A stretch of 64,000 nt of DNA from Thiohalobacter thiocyanaticus (GCF_002356355.1 NZ_AP018052.1:3169442-3233441); one strand, 5' to 3'; shown: positions 36,991-47,071, counted from the first letter of the stretch. Numbers and translations are program-made. Notes: a model not told the origin generated them from the sequence alone.

Positions 36991-37853
36991 TGCCCGGCCC
37001 CCGCTCCCTCGTCAATGTCGTATTGCTGCTGCTGGTCGCGGCGCTGGCCGCGCTGGTCTACCTGCGCCCCGGCACGCAGACGGCGGACAGCACGTCCCTG
37101 ACCCGGCTCGACCCGGCGCAGGTCCAGTCCATCCGGATCGACAATGACCGCGGCCGGATCGAACTGGTGCGCCATGATGGCGGCTGGCAGCTGCGGGAGC
37201 CGGATCTGCCCGCCGATGCATTCCAGGCGAAGATCCTTCTCAATCTGCTGAACCAGCCCTCGCAGCGCCAGTACCCGCTGGCGGAAATCGATCCCGCCGA
37301 CATCGGCCTGGATCCGCCGCAGCTGGTGCTGCATTACGACGATGCCGAACTGCGCCTGGGCGGAACCGAGCCGCTGCAGGACCTGCGCTACGTGCAGTAC
37401 GGCGACACGGTCCACCTGATCGAGGACCGGGTGCTGAACCTGCTCGGCGCCGGGGCCAGCGACCTGGTCAGTCGCCGGCTGGTGCCGGCGGGCACCGAAC
37501 TGCAACGGCTGGCGCTGCCGGAATTCACCCTGGCACGCACCGACACCGGGGGCTGGGCCGTCAAGCCCGACCGCCCGGATATCTCCGCTGACCGGCTGCA
37601 GCGACTGGTCGACACCTGGCGCACCACGCAGGCGTTATGGGTGGGCGAGGACAAGGGCGGACCGCTGCAGGGCGAAGTCGAACTCACATTCGCCGACGGC
37701 GAACGGATACGTTACGGCATCCGCCGCAGCGAGGCGGACTTCGTGCTGGTGAGAGAGAAGCCGGGACTGGCCTATCATCTGGGGACGCAGCAGGCGGGAC
37801 GGTTGCTGGAGCTCGATGCCGGCAAGGACGCAAACCCCGCTCCCGAACCGTAG
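36990..37853 (+). CDS. DUF4340 domain-containing protein
   Basis: 287 residues. An N-terminal membrane anchor (about residues 8-25) is followed by the DUF4340 domain: tandem beta-rich units with ELVRHDGGWQLREP and LASGLLGL-like spacing, and later DGERIRYGI. DUF4340 proteins are regularly the last gene of GldA-F-G-type operons in non-gliding bacteria, as here. The role is unknown. Position suggests an extracytoplasmic component of the same complex. It ends 70 bases before a repeat element that separates it from the convergent dehydrogenase gene. Confidence 0.83.
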   Translation: MPGPRSLVNVVLLLLVAALAALVYLRPGTQTADSTSLTRLDPAQVQSIRIDNDRGRIELVRHDGGWQLREPDLPADAFQAKILLNLLNQPSQRQYPLAEIDPADIGLDPPQLVLHYDDAELRLGGTEPLQDLRYVQYGDTVHLIEDRVLNLLGAGASDLVSRRLVPAGTELQRLALPEFTLARTDTGGWAVKPDRPDISADRLQRLVDTWRTTQALWVGEDKGGPLQGEVELTFADGERIRYGIRRSEADFVLVREKPGLAYHLGTQQAGRLLELDAGKDANPAPEP

Positions 37854-37923
37854 GCCGACCTGAACAACGCAAAGCCCGGCATAGCTTGCCGTCACATGTT
37901 CTGCAGCGGAAGCTTCACCATAC

Positions 37924-38013
37924 CCTGTCATTGCGAGGCGCATAGCGCCGCGGCAATCTCGAAACAGTTGCATCTGCAGCACGAGATTGCCGCGCTGCGC
38001 TCGCAATGACAGG
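37924..38013. repeat. Small inverted-repeat element (copy 4, about 90 bp)
   Basis: Perfect 14-base termini CCTGTCATTGCGAG (37924-37937) and CTCGCAATGACAGG (38000-38013), with an inner pair CGGCAATCTCG (37951-37961) and CGAGATTGCCG (37982-37992). It sits between convergent DUF4340 and dehydrogenase genes and could form a strong hairpin on either strand. Confidence 0.8.
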
Positions 38014-38045
38014 ATCGCCTGACGACTGGCAATAAGATTGAGCAG

Positions 38046-39452
38046 CTATTTCAGCGGTTTCAGCTCGATCGGGTGATCAAGCTCCTCGTCGAATTTTCCC
38101 TTGAGATCATACAACGCCGCCTGCAGCCCCTCCTCCATGGTGGGATGATAGAAGGGCAGACTGAGCAGATCGAACACGGTCAGATGCTGGCTGATGGCCC
38201 AGCACAGCAGGTGCCCCAGGTGCTCGGCCAGGGCGGCGACGAAGGTCGCGCCCAGGATGCGGCCATCGTTCTTATCGGCGTATACACGCAGCACGCCGCG
38301 GTTGCGGCCCATGATGATGGCCCGGCCCAGCAGCCCCATCTTCACCTCGCCAACGGCGATGGCGTCCTCATCCAGTTCGCCCCAGCCCTGGCCGACCATG
38401 ACGATGTTGGGGTCGCAGAAGGTGATGGACAGCGGCGTCTTGCGTTCGAAGGCCACGGGCGTGTCCTGCACCGCGTTGAAGCCGGCGATGCGGCCCTCGT
38501 CGCCGGCCTCGTGCAGGATGGGCCGCTCGCCGGTCACGTCGCCGGCGATGAACACCGGCAGGTCGCCGACCTGCATGGTATGCGGGTCGAACGCCGGCAC
38601 ACCCTTGGCGTCCAGTTCGACCCCCAGCGCCTCGAGGTTGAGGGTCTTCACATTCGGCACCCGGCCCATGCACACCAGCAGCTTGTCGACCACCACCTCG
38701 TTGTCGCCGGCCGTCACCTTCAGCCTGCCTTCACCGGCTTCGCTCACCTCGGCGGCCTGCCCCAACCACAGGGGGAACTCCTTGCCGATCAGCTCGATGG
38801 CGGCATCCCGGGCGACCGGATCCTCCAGCCCGCCGATGGTCTCGGCCATATCGATGCCGGTGACATCCACCCCGAAGCGGTGCAGGGCCTGGCCCAACTC
38901 CAGGCCGATCACGCCCAGGCCGATCACGGCGACCGACGCCGGCAGGGACTCCTGCTCGAAGAACTCGTCGGTGGTCAGGATGCGGTCGCGGAAGGGTTCC
39001 CAGGCGCCGGGCACCAGCGGGGTCGAGCCGGTGGCGATAATGATCTTCTTCGCCTCGATGCGCTCGCCGTTCACCTCCAGCACATTCGGCTCGACGAACC
39101 GCGCATTGCCCTCGATGAACTCCTCCTCGCTCATCTCGTCGGTGCTGGTGGAGAGCACCTTGTCGACGAACACGTCGCGCAGGTCCTGGACGTGCTCCAT
39201 GGCGTCCTCCTGGTTCAGCACCAGGCTGTCGCCGCCCTCGATGCCCTCGCGCTCGAAGATGCTGCGCCGGTGCATGTCCTCGCCGATCTGGATGGCGACC
39301 TTGGACGGCATGCAGCCGACCCGGGCGCAGGTCGTGCCCAGCTCGCCGCCGTCGATCAGCACCCAGTTGTCGGTGGCCTTGCGCACCTGGCCGACGGCGT
39401 ACAGGCCGGCGCTGCCGGCGCCGAGGATGGCAACATCTACTTGTCTGGTCAT
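38046..39452 (-). CDS. Dihydrolipoyl dehydrogenase-like flavoprotein disulfide reductase
   Basis: 468 residues of the pyridine nucleotide-disulfide oxidoreductase family. The FAD motif ILGAGSAGLYA, the redox pair in GTTCARVGCMPSK (Cys-x4-Cys), the NAD motif VIGLGVIGLELG, a second FAD segment VFIAGDVTGE, and the C-terminal YHPTMEEGLQ with the active His-Pro and Glu are all present. It resembles dihydrolipoyl dehydrogenase but reads TTCARVGCMPSK rather than the common GTCLNVGCIPSK. No 2-oxoacid dehydrogenase genes are nearby, so the physiological disulfide substrate is uncertain. It is a single-gene unit. Confidence 0.85.
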   Translation of the reverse strand: MTRQVDVAILGAGSAGLYAVGQVRKATDNWVLIDGGELGTTCARVGCMPSKVAIQIGEDMHRRSIFEREGIEGGDSLVLNQEDAMEHVQDLRDVFVDKVLSTSTDEMSEEEFIEGNARFVEPNVLEVNGERIEAKKIIIATGSTPLVPGAWEPFRDRILTTDEFFEQESLPASVAVIGLGVIGLELGQALHRFGVDVTGIDMAETIGGLEDPVARDAAIELIGKEFPLWLGQAAEVSEAGEGRLKVTAGDNEVVVDKLLVCMGRVPNVKTLNLEALGVELDAKGVPAFDPHTMQVGDLPVFIAGDVTGERPILHEAGDEGRIAGFNAVQDTPVAFERKTPLSITFCDPNIVMVGQGWGELDEDAIAVGEVKMGLLGRAIIMGRNRGVLRVYADKNDGRILGATFVAALAEHLGHLLCWAISQHLTVFDLLSLPFYHPTMEEGLQAALYDLKGKFDEELDHPIELKPLK

Positions 39453-39549
39453 GGCTTGGCCCTTGTGACTGCTTGCATTGATATTGTCGCGTCGTGTCAG
39501 GCTGGTATTCTAACGCTCCCGACCGATACTGACGAAATCCCGCGATCCC

Positions 39550-40365
39550 ATGCCTGAATTACCCGAAGTCGAGACCACACGGCGTGGGATCGAACCGCAC
39601 CTGACCGGCCGGCGCATCGTCCGGCTGGCGGTCCGCGAACGCCGCCTGCGCTGGCCGGTGCCGCGCGGCCTGGAGACCACCGTAGCGGGCCAGCGCATCC
39701 ATGGCGTGCGCCGCCGCGCCAAATACCTGCTCATCGAACTCGATACCGGCAGCCTGATCCTGCACCTGGGCATGTCGGGCGCGCTGCGCATCCTGCCCAC
39801 GGCGACACCCCCGGACAAACACGACCACCTGGACCTGGAACTGGACGACGGCCAGTGCCTGCGCCTGACCGACCCGCGCCGCTTCGGCGCCCTGCTCTGG
39901 ACCACCCGGGCGCCGGAGTCGCACAAGCTGCTGCGCGAACTCGGGCCCGAGCCCCTGTCCGATGAATTCAACGGGGAGTATCTCCATGCGCTGTCACGCG
40001 GCCGCCGGGCGGCGGTGAAGAGCTTCATCATGGACAGCCATGTGGTGGTGGGGGTGGGCAACATCTACGCCAACGAGGCGCTGTTTCTGGCCGGTATCCA
40101 TCCGGCCCGCGCGGCCGGCCGCATCAGCCGCCAGCGCTATGAACAACTGGCAGCTGCCATCAAGGCGGTGCTGGAACAATCCATCCGGGTCGGCGGCACG
40201 ACGCTGCGGGATTTCACCGGCAGCGACGGCCGGCCCGGTTATTTCCGCCAGTCACTGCGGGTCTATGAGCGCGCAGGCCGGCCCTGCCCGGTCTGCGGCG
40301 AGGCGATACGGTTGAAACGCATCGGCCAGCGCTCCAGCTATTACTGCCCCCATTGCCAGAGGTAG
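39550..40365 (+). CDS. mutM: Formamidopyrimidine-DNA glycosylase
   Basis: 271 residues. The catalytic N-terminus [17 protein letters not shown] (Pro1 and Glu2 after Met removal), the lysine in [10 protein letters not shown], the H2TH region [18 protein letters not shown], and a C-terminal zinc finger with CPVCGEA and YYCPHCQR are all visible. It excises 8-oxoguanine and ring-opened purines and cleaves the strand at the lesion. The stop codon lies at the base of a palindrome shared with the convergent ggt gene. Its neighbourhood (mutM, ggt, fdx, coaD) matches that of P. aeruginosa. Confidence 0.97.
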   Translation: MPELPEVETTRRGIEPHLTGRRIVRLAVRERRLRWPVPRGLETTVAGQRIHGVRRRAKYLLIELDTGSLILHLGMSGALRILPTATPPDKHDHLDLELDDGQCLRLTDPRRFGALLWTTRAPESHKLLRELGPEPLSDEFNGEYLHALSRGRRAAVKSFIMDSHVVVGVGNIYANEALFLAGIHPARAAGRISRQRYEQLAAAIKAVLEQSIRVGGTTLRDFTGSDGRPGYFRQSLRVYERAGRPCPVCGEAIRLKRIGQRSSYYCPHCQR

Positions 40366-40400
40366 GTCGGGTTACGCCCTCACGGGCTAACCCGACCTAC
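40362..40400. terminator. Palindrome at the convergent mutM/ggt ends
   Basis: GTAGGTCGGGTTA (40362-40374) pairs with TAACCCGACCTAC (40388-40400), continued inward by GCCC/GGGC around a TCAC loop with one bulged C. It contains the mutM stop TAG (40363-40365), and the ggt stop (40380-40382 on the minus strand) lies in the loop. No T-run follows, so termination by it is a suggestion. It resembles a dispersed GTAGGTCGGGTTA repeat type. Confidence 0.65.
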
Positions 40401-42110
40401 ATGTTCAATCAGGGCCTCCCCGATTCCCCGTGGATCACTCGCGGCCCGCACTTCGCCGGTAGCACGATTCCACTGAATCGCCTGCATGTTGCCGTAGCTG
40501 CTGTCCAGCGGCTTCAATTCGTGCCCCATGGCCTTCAGCTGCTGCTGCATTTCAGCACCAAATGCCTCCGGCTCGAACTGGATCACATCCGGCAGATACT
40601 GGTGATGGAAGCGCGGCTCGCTGACCCAATCCTGCACCGGCTTGTCCGCGGCAAAACCCAGAATACCGTGCAGCACCATGGTGATGATGCGGCTCCCGCC
40701 GGGCGTGCCCAGGATAGCGACGCGGTCATCGGTCTCGACGAAGGTCGGCGACATGCTGGACAGCATGCGCTTGCCGGGGGCGATGGCATTGGCCTCGGTG
40801 CCGACCAGGCCGTAGGCGTTGGGCACGCCCGGCTTGGCGGAGAAGTCGTCCATTTCGTCGTTGAGCAGCACGCCGGTGCCCGGCACCACGAAGCCCGCGC
40901 CGAAGGGATAGTTGATGCTGAGTGTGGCCGCGACCCGGTTGCCCTCCCGGTCCAGGATGGAGAAGTGGGTGGTGTGATTGCCGCCGCCGAAGGCCTCCGG
41001 TCCCGGCAGCGAGGCACTCGGCGTGGCCTGGTCGCGGCGGATGCCGTTGCGCAGGCCGGCGGCATAATGCGGGCTGGTGAGCATCGCCACCGGCACCTCG
41101 ACGTAATCGGTATCGCCCAGATACACCGCGCGATCGCGGTAGGCGCGGCGCATGGCCTCGACTATAAGATGCGTGCGTTCGACCTCGCACAGGTCCTGCA
41201 GCCCGTAGCCTTCGAGGATGTTGAGCATGGTCACCAGGGCGATGCCGCCCGAGGACGGCGGTGCGGCGCTGGTGATGCGCATACCGTGGTACTCGCCGCG
41301 CACAGGCTCGCGCTCGATGACTTCATATTCATCCAGATCCCGCTGCGTCCAGATGCCGCCGGCCGCCCGCACGCCCGTGACCAGCCGGTCCGCGACCTTG
41401 CCGGCATAGAAGCCGTCCCGCCCCTGCCCGGCCAGGGCCTGCAGCGTATCTGCCAACTCAGGCTGACGGATCACCACACCCTCGGCGGGCACCTCGCCCT
41501 CGCGCAGAAAGATGCGTGCCGCATCGGCGGACTCCCGCAGAACATCCCGGCGGAATGCCGCCATGCGGCGGTAATGGGCCTCCACCTCGAAGCCCGCGCG
41601 CGCCAGCCGGATCGCCGGCGCCAGACTCCGGGCCAGCGGCAGGCGACCGTATTGCTCCGCCAGGTGCACCAGCGCCGCCGGCTCGCCCGGGATCCCGGCC
41701 GCCAGCGGTCCGTTCATGGAGGCACCGGGGATCAGATTACCTGCGTCGTCGAGATACATATCCCGGTGCGCGGCCAGCGGCGCCCGTTCCCGGCCGTCGA
41801 TCATGACATCACGGTTCTCAGTCGCGACATGCAGCAGCCAGAAACCGCCGCCACCGATGCCGGAACCGTAGGGCTCGACCACCGCCAGCGCAGCGCTGAC
41901 CGCCACGGCGGCATCGAAGGCATTGCCGCCCGCGGCCAGGATCTCGAAACCGGCCGCGGTGGCGTGCGGATGCGCGGAGGCAATCGCGGTGGCGCCGGGA
42001 CGCTCGGCAGCGGAGGCCACCTGCACGGGGACGCCCACCACCAATAAGCTCAATGCCAGCACGGGCAGAGACTGCAATAGAGACAGGCAGTAGCGGAGTC
42101 GCTGGAACAT
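40380..42110 (-). CDS. ggt: Gamma-glutamyltransferase
   Basis: 576 residues with an N-terminal signal peptide (cleavage near VASAAER), so it is periplasmic. The autoprocessing site is Thr380 in NHTTHFSI, where the precursor splits into large and small subunits. The GSRIITMVLHGILGF and GGG/SG segments near the C-terminus also fit. It removes or transfers the gamma-glutamyl group of glutathione. Synthesis genes gshA/gshB lie 38 kb away in this window. In P. aeruginosa the same order mutM, ggt, fdx occurs. Here an exported-protein gene sits between ggt and fdx. A run of A and T with a hairpin precedes it. Confidence 0.95.
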   Translation of the reverse strand: MFQRLRYCLSLLQSLPVLALSLLVVGVPVQVASAAERPGATAIASAHPHATAAGFEILAAGGNAFDAAVAVSAALAVVEPYGSGIGGGGFWLLHVATENRDVMIDGRERAPLAAHRDMYLDDAGNLIPGASMNGPLAAGIPGEPAALVHLAEQYGRLPLARSLAPAIRLARAGFEVEAHYRRMAAFRRDVLRESADAARIFLREGEVPAEGVVIRQPELADTLQALAGQGRDGFYAGKVADRLVTGVRAAGGIWTQRDLDEYEVIEREPVRGEYHGMRITSAAPPSSGGIALVTMLNILEGYGLQDLCEVERTHLIVEAMRRAYRDRAVYLGDTDYVEVPVAMLTSPHYAAGLRNGIRRDQATPSASLPGPEAFGGGNHTTHFSILDREGNRVAATLSINYPFGAGFVVPGTGVLLNDEMDDFSAKPGVPNAYGLVGTEANAIAPGKRMLSSMSPTFVETDDRVAILGTPGGSRIITMVLHGILGFAADKPVQDWVSEPRFHHQYLPDVIQFEPEAFGAEMQQQLKAMGHELKPLDSSYGNMQAIQWNRATGEVRAASDPRGIGEALIEHVGRVSP

Positions 42111-42161
42111 GGGATCTTACCTGGTCGCGAACATGAGATTAGTCACGATAAGGCGAATACA

Positions 42162-42190
42162 GAAAAAAACAAGGCGGCCATTCGGCCGCC
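42162..42190 (-). terminator. Rho-independent terminator of the VPxPA-tail gene
   Basis: On the minus strand GGCGGCC, GAAT loop, GGCCGCC (42173-42190) is followed by a T-rich run (complement of 42162-42172). It lies directly after the stop of the exported protein gene and upstream of ggt. Confidence 0.88.
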
Positions 42191-42220
42191 CTGTGTGTCA
42201 GGATAAACTGTTACTGTCGT

Positions 42221-42934
42221 TTAGTACCGACGCCGCGCAATCCCGACCAGGCCCAGCAGGCCGGAACCGAACAGCCATACTGCCGCCGGCACCGGGATAG
42301 CAGAAGGCGGAATCACCTGATCCGGGTCGTTGACAAAACTCTCACTGCCGCCGCTGTCAAAGGCTATGACATGCATGCCCACACGCAGATCGCCTGAAAT
42401 CAAATCAGCAATTATATCGTTGAAGGTTTTGCCGGTCTTGAGATCGAACACGACATCCAGCCATTCACCCGGGTTGACCCCCTTCTTGGGAGGCGGCGGA
42501 TCAGACTCAGCCTTGAAATACCCTGTCACTTCAAACTTCGGGGTAATCGAATCACCACCCGGCAAATCCGGAGGACTTGCATCACCCGCTGTCCATGAAT
42601 CACCCGCACTGTGACTCACGTCGGCTATACCAAGCAGTTCGCCATCATCGAAATAGACTTCGGTGATAGCTGAATCAGCCGACCCGGAATTATTGAAACG
42701 GAAATTAACCTGGTTTCCACCCGGATCAGTGACATCCACGGTCAGCTGGCTTTCACCGATAGCGCAATCGCCCGAGTCGTTACCGGTGATGCACATGAAG
42801 TCCAGGCTGACCGCCGATACTGGCCCGGCGAATGCGAATGCAGCTACCGCCGCAAGTCCGCCGAGGAAACGGCGAGCCCAGTCCGACAAGCCGCTGCACG
42901 ACCACAGCATATCCCTACTATTTTGATACTCCAT
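42221..42934 (-). CDS. Exported protein with VPxPA-type C-terminal sorting tail
   Basis: 237 residues from the ATG at 42934, chosen because GGAGG lies 10 bases upstream. An ATG 21 bases earlier lacks one. The N-terminus has a long signal (about residues 1-42, hydrophobic FLGGLAAVAAFAFAGPVSA). The body is acidic and Ser/Gly/Pro-rich with no domain I recognise. The C-terminus is a tripartite tail: IPVPAAVWLFGSGLLGL, a hydrophobic stretch, then ARRRY. This is the VPxPA variant of PEP-CTERM tails, recognised by exosortase-type enzymes in many gram-negatives. No exosortase gene is in the window. The gene interrupts the conserved ggt-fdx pair and has its own terminator. Confidence 0.8.
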   Translation of the reverse strand: MEYQNSRDMLWSCSGLSDWARRFLGGLAAVAAFAFAGPVSAVSLDFMCITGNDSGDCAIGESQLTVDVTDPGGNQVNFRFNNSGSADSAITEVYFDDGELLGIADVSHSAGDSWTAGDASPPDLPGGDSITPKFEVTGYFKAESDPPPPKKGVNPGEWLDVVFDLKTGKTFNDIIADLISGDLRVGMHVIAFDSGGSESFVNDPDQVIPPSAIPVPAAVWLFGSGLLGLVGIARRRY

Positions 42935-42955
42935 GGGTTTTTCTCCTCCAGGCAA

Positions 42956-43217
42956 GCCTGCTGTTGTTCTTGTTCGTTGGCGCTGTTGTCATTATTGCGC
43001 GCATCTGGCATCCGAGTTGTTGATTGCGGATGCAATTTTTACATTGACTTTCAAGCAATATTTATTCCCGGCAATGTTTTATCTTGAAACACAGTGGGTT
43101 ATGCGTTACGTCAGAGATAGCACTACCCGGACTTGCAAACTTTTCCGACATGTTCGTGCGACGGAGAACGGATAAGCCGGAAATAATTATTCAAAAAATA
43201 TAGTGGGTTGCATACAA
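42956..43217. other. AT-richer intergenic region upstream of the VPxPA-tail gene
   Basis: The 346-base gap (42935-43280) between the VPxPA-tail gene and fdx holds no credible open reading frame. It is clearly lower in GC than its surroundings, with stretches such as TTTTTACATTGAC. It should contain the promoter of the minus-strand gene, but no single -35/-10 pair stands out. A terminator for fdx occupies its distal end. Confidence 0.5.
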
Positions 43218-43242
43218 AACACCGGGCAGAAGGCCCGGTGTT
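43218..43242 (-). terminator. Rho-independent terminator of fdx
   Basis: On the minus strand AACACCGGGC (complement of 43233-43242), a five-base loop, and GCCCGGTGTT (complement of 43218-43227) form a perfect 10-base stem followed by TTTG. It lies 39 bases after the ferredoxin stop. Confidence 0.85.
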
Positions 43243-43280
43243 AAGGATTTCGTCGGTAAGTGGGTGGAAACGGCCTGGGA

Positions 43281-43547
<267 letters not shown>

Positions 43548-43596
43548 TCAGGACTGCCGCGCCGGGCGCGCGGGGGTATATCAGATGAAAGCGATA

Positions 43597-44686
<1,090 letters not shown>

Positions 44687-44770
44687 GACTTCCCCATAGC
44701 TGATGAAATATCGAAGGGTGACGGGACCGGCCGCAGATCCGACCGCGGAGGCTCGACCGTCGCGGAAACC

Positions 44771-44874
44771 GGCAAGGCCACGGACTTGATGCCGGAACGC
44801 CCGGGAGGCATCCCTGCAGGCTTGGCGGCCGCGTCCCTGCGGCCGACATCCGGCATCAAGTCCGTGGCCTTGCC
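44771..44874. repeat. Long perfect inverted repeat (26-base arms) downstream of LTD gene
   Basis: Arms at 44771-44796 and 44849-44874 are exact reverse complements over 26 bases (left arm begins GGCAAGGCCACGGACTTGAT). They enclose a 52-base spacer. It lies between the LTD sorting-tail gene (ending 44948) and rsmD (starting 44686). No ORF spans it. It could end transcription of the minus-strand LTD gene or be a small mobile or structural element. Confidence 0.8.
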
Positions 44875-44947
44875 TGCCCCAGTCCCCACGCCTGGAAGCG
44901 GAACATCATCCGGGCGCCCGGGGACGGGGTCAATGCGGACGCAGCAG

Positions 44948-45586
44948 TCAGGCGGTCTCGTGGCGGCGCAGCCGGGTGCCCAGCAGTGCCAGCCCCGACC
45001 CCATGAGCCAGACCGCCGCCGGGACCGGTACGGCGCTGATGGCCGTGGTCCCGGGCGTGGGGACGTCCAGCACTGCGAAATCGGCCAGGTTGCTGCCGGT
45101 CACGCCCACCCGTGCCAGGCTCTGGCCGGCGGAAACGTCGGGGGCCGGATCGCCCTGACCGGCAAACACGGCGCTGGTGAAATCGCCGTAACCCAGGGCA
45201 TCGATCACCCTGCTGCCATCCCACAACTCGAGCGAATCCGGCCCGTTCTGCAGGTCCACATCGGCGAGCAGGTCGGCGCCGGGCACCGCGGTACCGCCGC
45301 TGTCCTCATCGGCGATCACGAATACGCCGTCGGGGGGAATCAGGCCGCTGAGCGCGACCGTCTTGTAGGTATCGCCGCCGCTGCCGTTGATGCCGCGCAG
45401 TTCGTAACCGGACAGGTCCAGCCCGGCCGGACCGTACAGTTCGACGAATACCTTGCCGGCGTCGCCGCCGGAGGCATCGTAGAGCACTTCGGAGAGCAGT
45501 AGTGCCGAGTGGGCCGGGGTTGTTGCGATACCCGCGAAGAACAAAGAGGCGTGCAGGGCACGCCGGTAAGATTTTCTGCCGTCCAT
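44948..45586 (-). CDS. Lamin-tail-domain exported protein with VPxPA sorting tail
   Basis: 212 residues from the ATG at 45586, 9 bases after GGAGG. A signal peptide covers about the first 25 residues (ending TPAHS). The body begins LLLSEVLYDASGGDAGKVFV, FVELYGPAGLDLSGYEL and VFVIADEDSGG, the pattern of bacterial lamin-tail (LTD) beta domains, which are extracellular modules often attached to nucleases or surface proteins. The C-terminus VPVPAAVWLMGSGLALLG followed by basic residues is a VPxPA-type sorting tail. No enzymatic domain is present. The gene interrupts the conserved rsmD-M16 order and is flanked by a 26-base inverted repeat on its 3' side. Confidence 0.8.
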   Translation of the reverse strand: MDGRKSYRRALHASLFFAGIATTPAHSALLLSEVLYDASGGDAGKVFVELYGPAGLDLSGYELRGINGSGGDTYKTVALSGLIPPDGVFVIADEDSGGTAVPGADLLADVDLQNGPDSLELWDGSRVIDALGYGDFTSAVFAGQGDPAPDVSAGQSLARVGVTGSNLADFAVLDVPTPGTTAISAVPVPAAVWLMGSGLALLGTRLRRHETA

Positions 45587-45737
45587 GGCATTTCCTCCAT
45601 CCTGCAAAGTGTATTTATGCTTGTTACCGGCCCCGTCCGTGGAGCCGGAAATACGGGATTATAGGGCTCGACCTGTCCCGGACAATGGCGATTCACCCGT
45701 CGAACTGTAAGCAATCACCGATGATTTTTGTAAGCCC

Positions 45738-47042
45738 TTACTCGGATGGCTGCTCGCCCACGATCACGGTCACCATCCGCTCCGGCTGTACCCGGCGCTG
45801 GAAGGCGTCGCGGACATCGGCGCGCGTGACCGCGTTGACCCGGTCATTGAAGCGCTGCAGGTAATCCAGCGGCAGGTCGTAGAACCCGATCATGGCAATA
45901 TATTCCAGGGTCTCGCTGTTGCTGTCGATGCGCAGCGGGAAGCCGCCGGTGATGTGCTTGCGCGCCGCTTCCATCTCGGCCTCGGTCGGCCCCTCCGCGA
46001 CAAACCGCGCCAGGGTCTCACGCAGCACCTGCAGGGCGGCGTCGGCCTGCTCGTTGCGGGTCTGCAGCCCGAGCACCAAGGGCCCGCGCCTGGCCATGGG
46101 CAGGAAATAGCTGTAGGCCGAATACGACAGGCCGCGCTTCTCGCGCACCTCCTCGCTGATGCGCGAGACGAGACCGCCGCCGCCCAGCACATAGTTGCCC
46201 ACGTAGAGAGCGAAGTAATCCTCGTCGCCCCGGCGCATGCCGGGCTGACCCATGAGGATGTGGCTCTGCGAGGAGGGATGATCGATGCGCTGCAGGTCCG
46301 CCGCCGCCAGCGACTCGACCGCGGGTAGCGCCGGCGCCGGTTCGCCTGCCGGCAGTCCCCCGCTCACGCTGGCGGCCAGGCGCTCGGCACGGGCGCGGTC
46401 CAGGTCGCCGACGATGGCGACCACGGCATTGCGCGCGACGTAGTAGCGGCGATGGAAGGCCGCAAGCTGCTCGCGCTCCAGTGTCTGGACGCTTTCAATC
46501 GTACCCTCGCTCGGCGTGGCATAGGGATGCTCACCAAACAGCGCGGCATAGAAGGCCCGCTCGGCCACTTGCGAAGGCTGCTGGCGCATCTGCTGCAGTC
46601 CGACCAGGGTGCGCCTGCGCTCGCGCGCGAAGGCCGTCTCGGCGAATGCCGGCGCCGCCAGCACCTGGCGGTAGACCTCCAGCGCCGGCTGCAGGTGCTG
46701 TTCGCTGCTGAGACTGCGCAGGTTCACCCAGGCCATGTCGCGCCGGGCACCGGTGCCGAGCTGGGCGCCGACGGACTCCAGCCGTTCGGCGATGGCGTCG
46801 GCATCCATCTCACCGGCGCCCTGGTCGAGCAGGCCGTTGGTGAGTCCGGCCAGTCCCGGATGGCCGCCGTCGCGGGCACTGCCGGCATCGAACACCACCC
46901 GGATGTCGACCATGGGCAGTTCCGGGGCCGGCACGAAATAGACCCGCGCGCCGTTGTCCGTCAGCCAGTGCTGGATGGGCTCCATCGCCTGCGCGGGCAG
47001 CGCCGCGCACAGGCCCAGAAGAAGAATACAGATTCTGCGCAT
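45738..47042 (-). CDS. M16 family peptidase-like protein, non-catalytic partner
   Basis: 434 residues from the ATG at 47042, which gives a good signal peptide (ICILLLGLCAALPAQA). The M16 fold is recognisable, but the zinc site HxxEH is missing: the equivalent segment reads GLTNGLLDQG. The C-terminal KRGLSYSAYSYFLP carries the Arg-Tyr pair that substrates contact in the second half of M16 enzymes. It should therefore pair with the catalytic M16 protein encoded just upstream, as in two-subunit periplasmic zinc proteases. It is separated from the upstream gene by 29 bases on the same strand. Confidence 0.9.
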   Translation of the reverse strand: MRRICILLLGLCAALPAQAMEPIQHWLTDNGARVYFVPAPELPMVDIRVVFDAGSARDGGHPGLAGLTNGLLDQGAGEMDADAIAERLESVGAQLGTGARRDMAWVNLRSLSSEQHLQPALEVYRQVLAAPAFAETAFARERRRTLVGLQQMRQQPSQVAERAFYAALFGEHPYATPSEGTIESVQTLEREQLAAFHRRYYVARNAVVAIVGDLDRARAERLAASVSGGLPAGEPAPALPAVESLAAADLQRIDHPSSQSHILMGQPGMRRGDEDYFALYVGNYVLGGGGLVSRISEEVREKRGLSYSAYSYFLPMARRGPLVLGLQTRNEQADAALQVLRETLARFVAEGPTEAEMEAARKHITGGFPLRIDSNSETLEYIAMIGFYDLPLDYLQRFNDRVNAVTRADVRDAFQRRVQPERMVTVIVGEQPSE

Positions 47043-47071
47043 GATTCCGCCTTGCTTCATCGGTGTGGGGT

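Noticed and set aside
40353..42047. 564-residue plus-strand open frame opposite ggt
   Set aside because: Shadow of gamma-glutamyltransferase. The minus strand has the catalytic Thr motif and signal peptide, and the plus frame has no recognisable domain.
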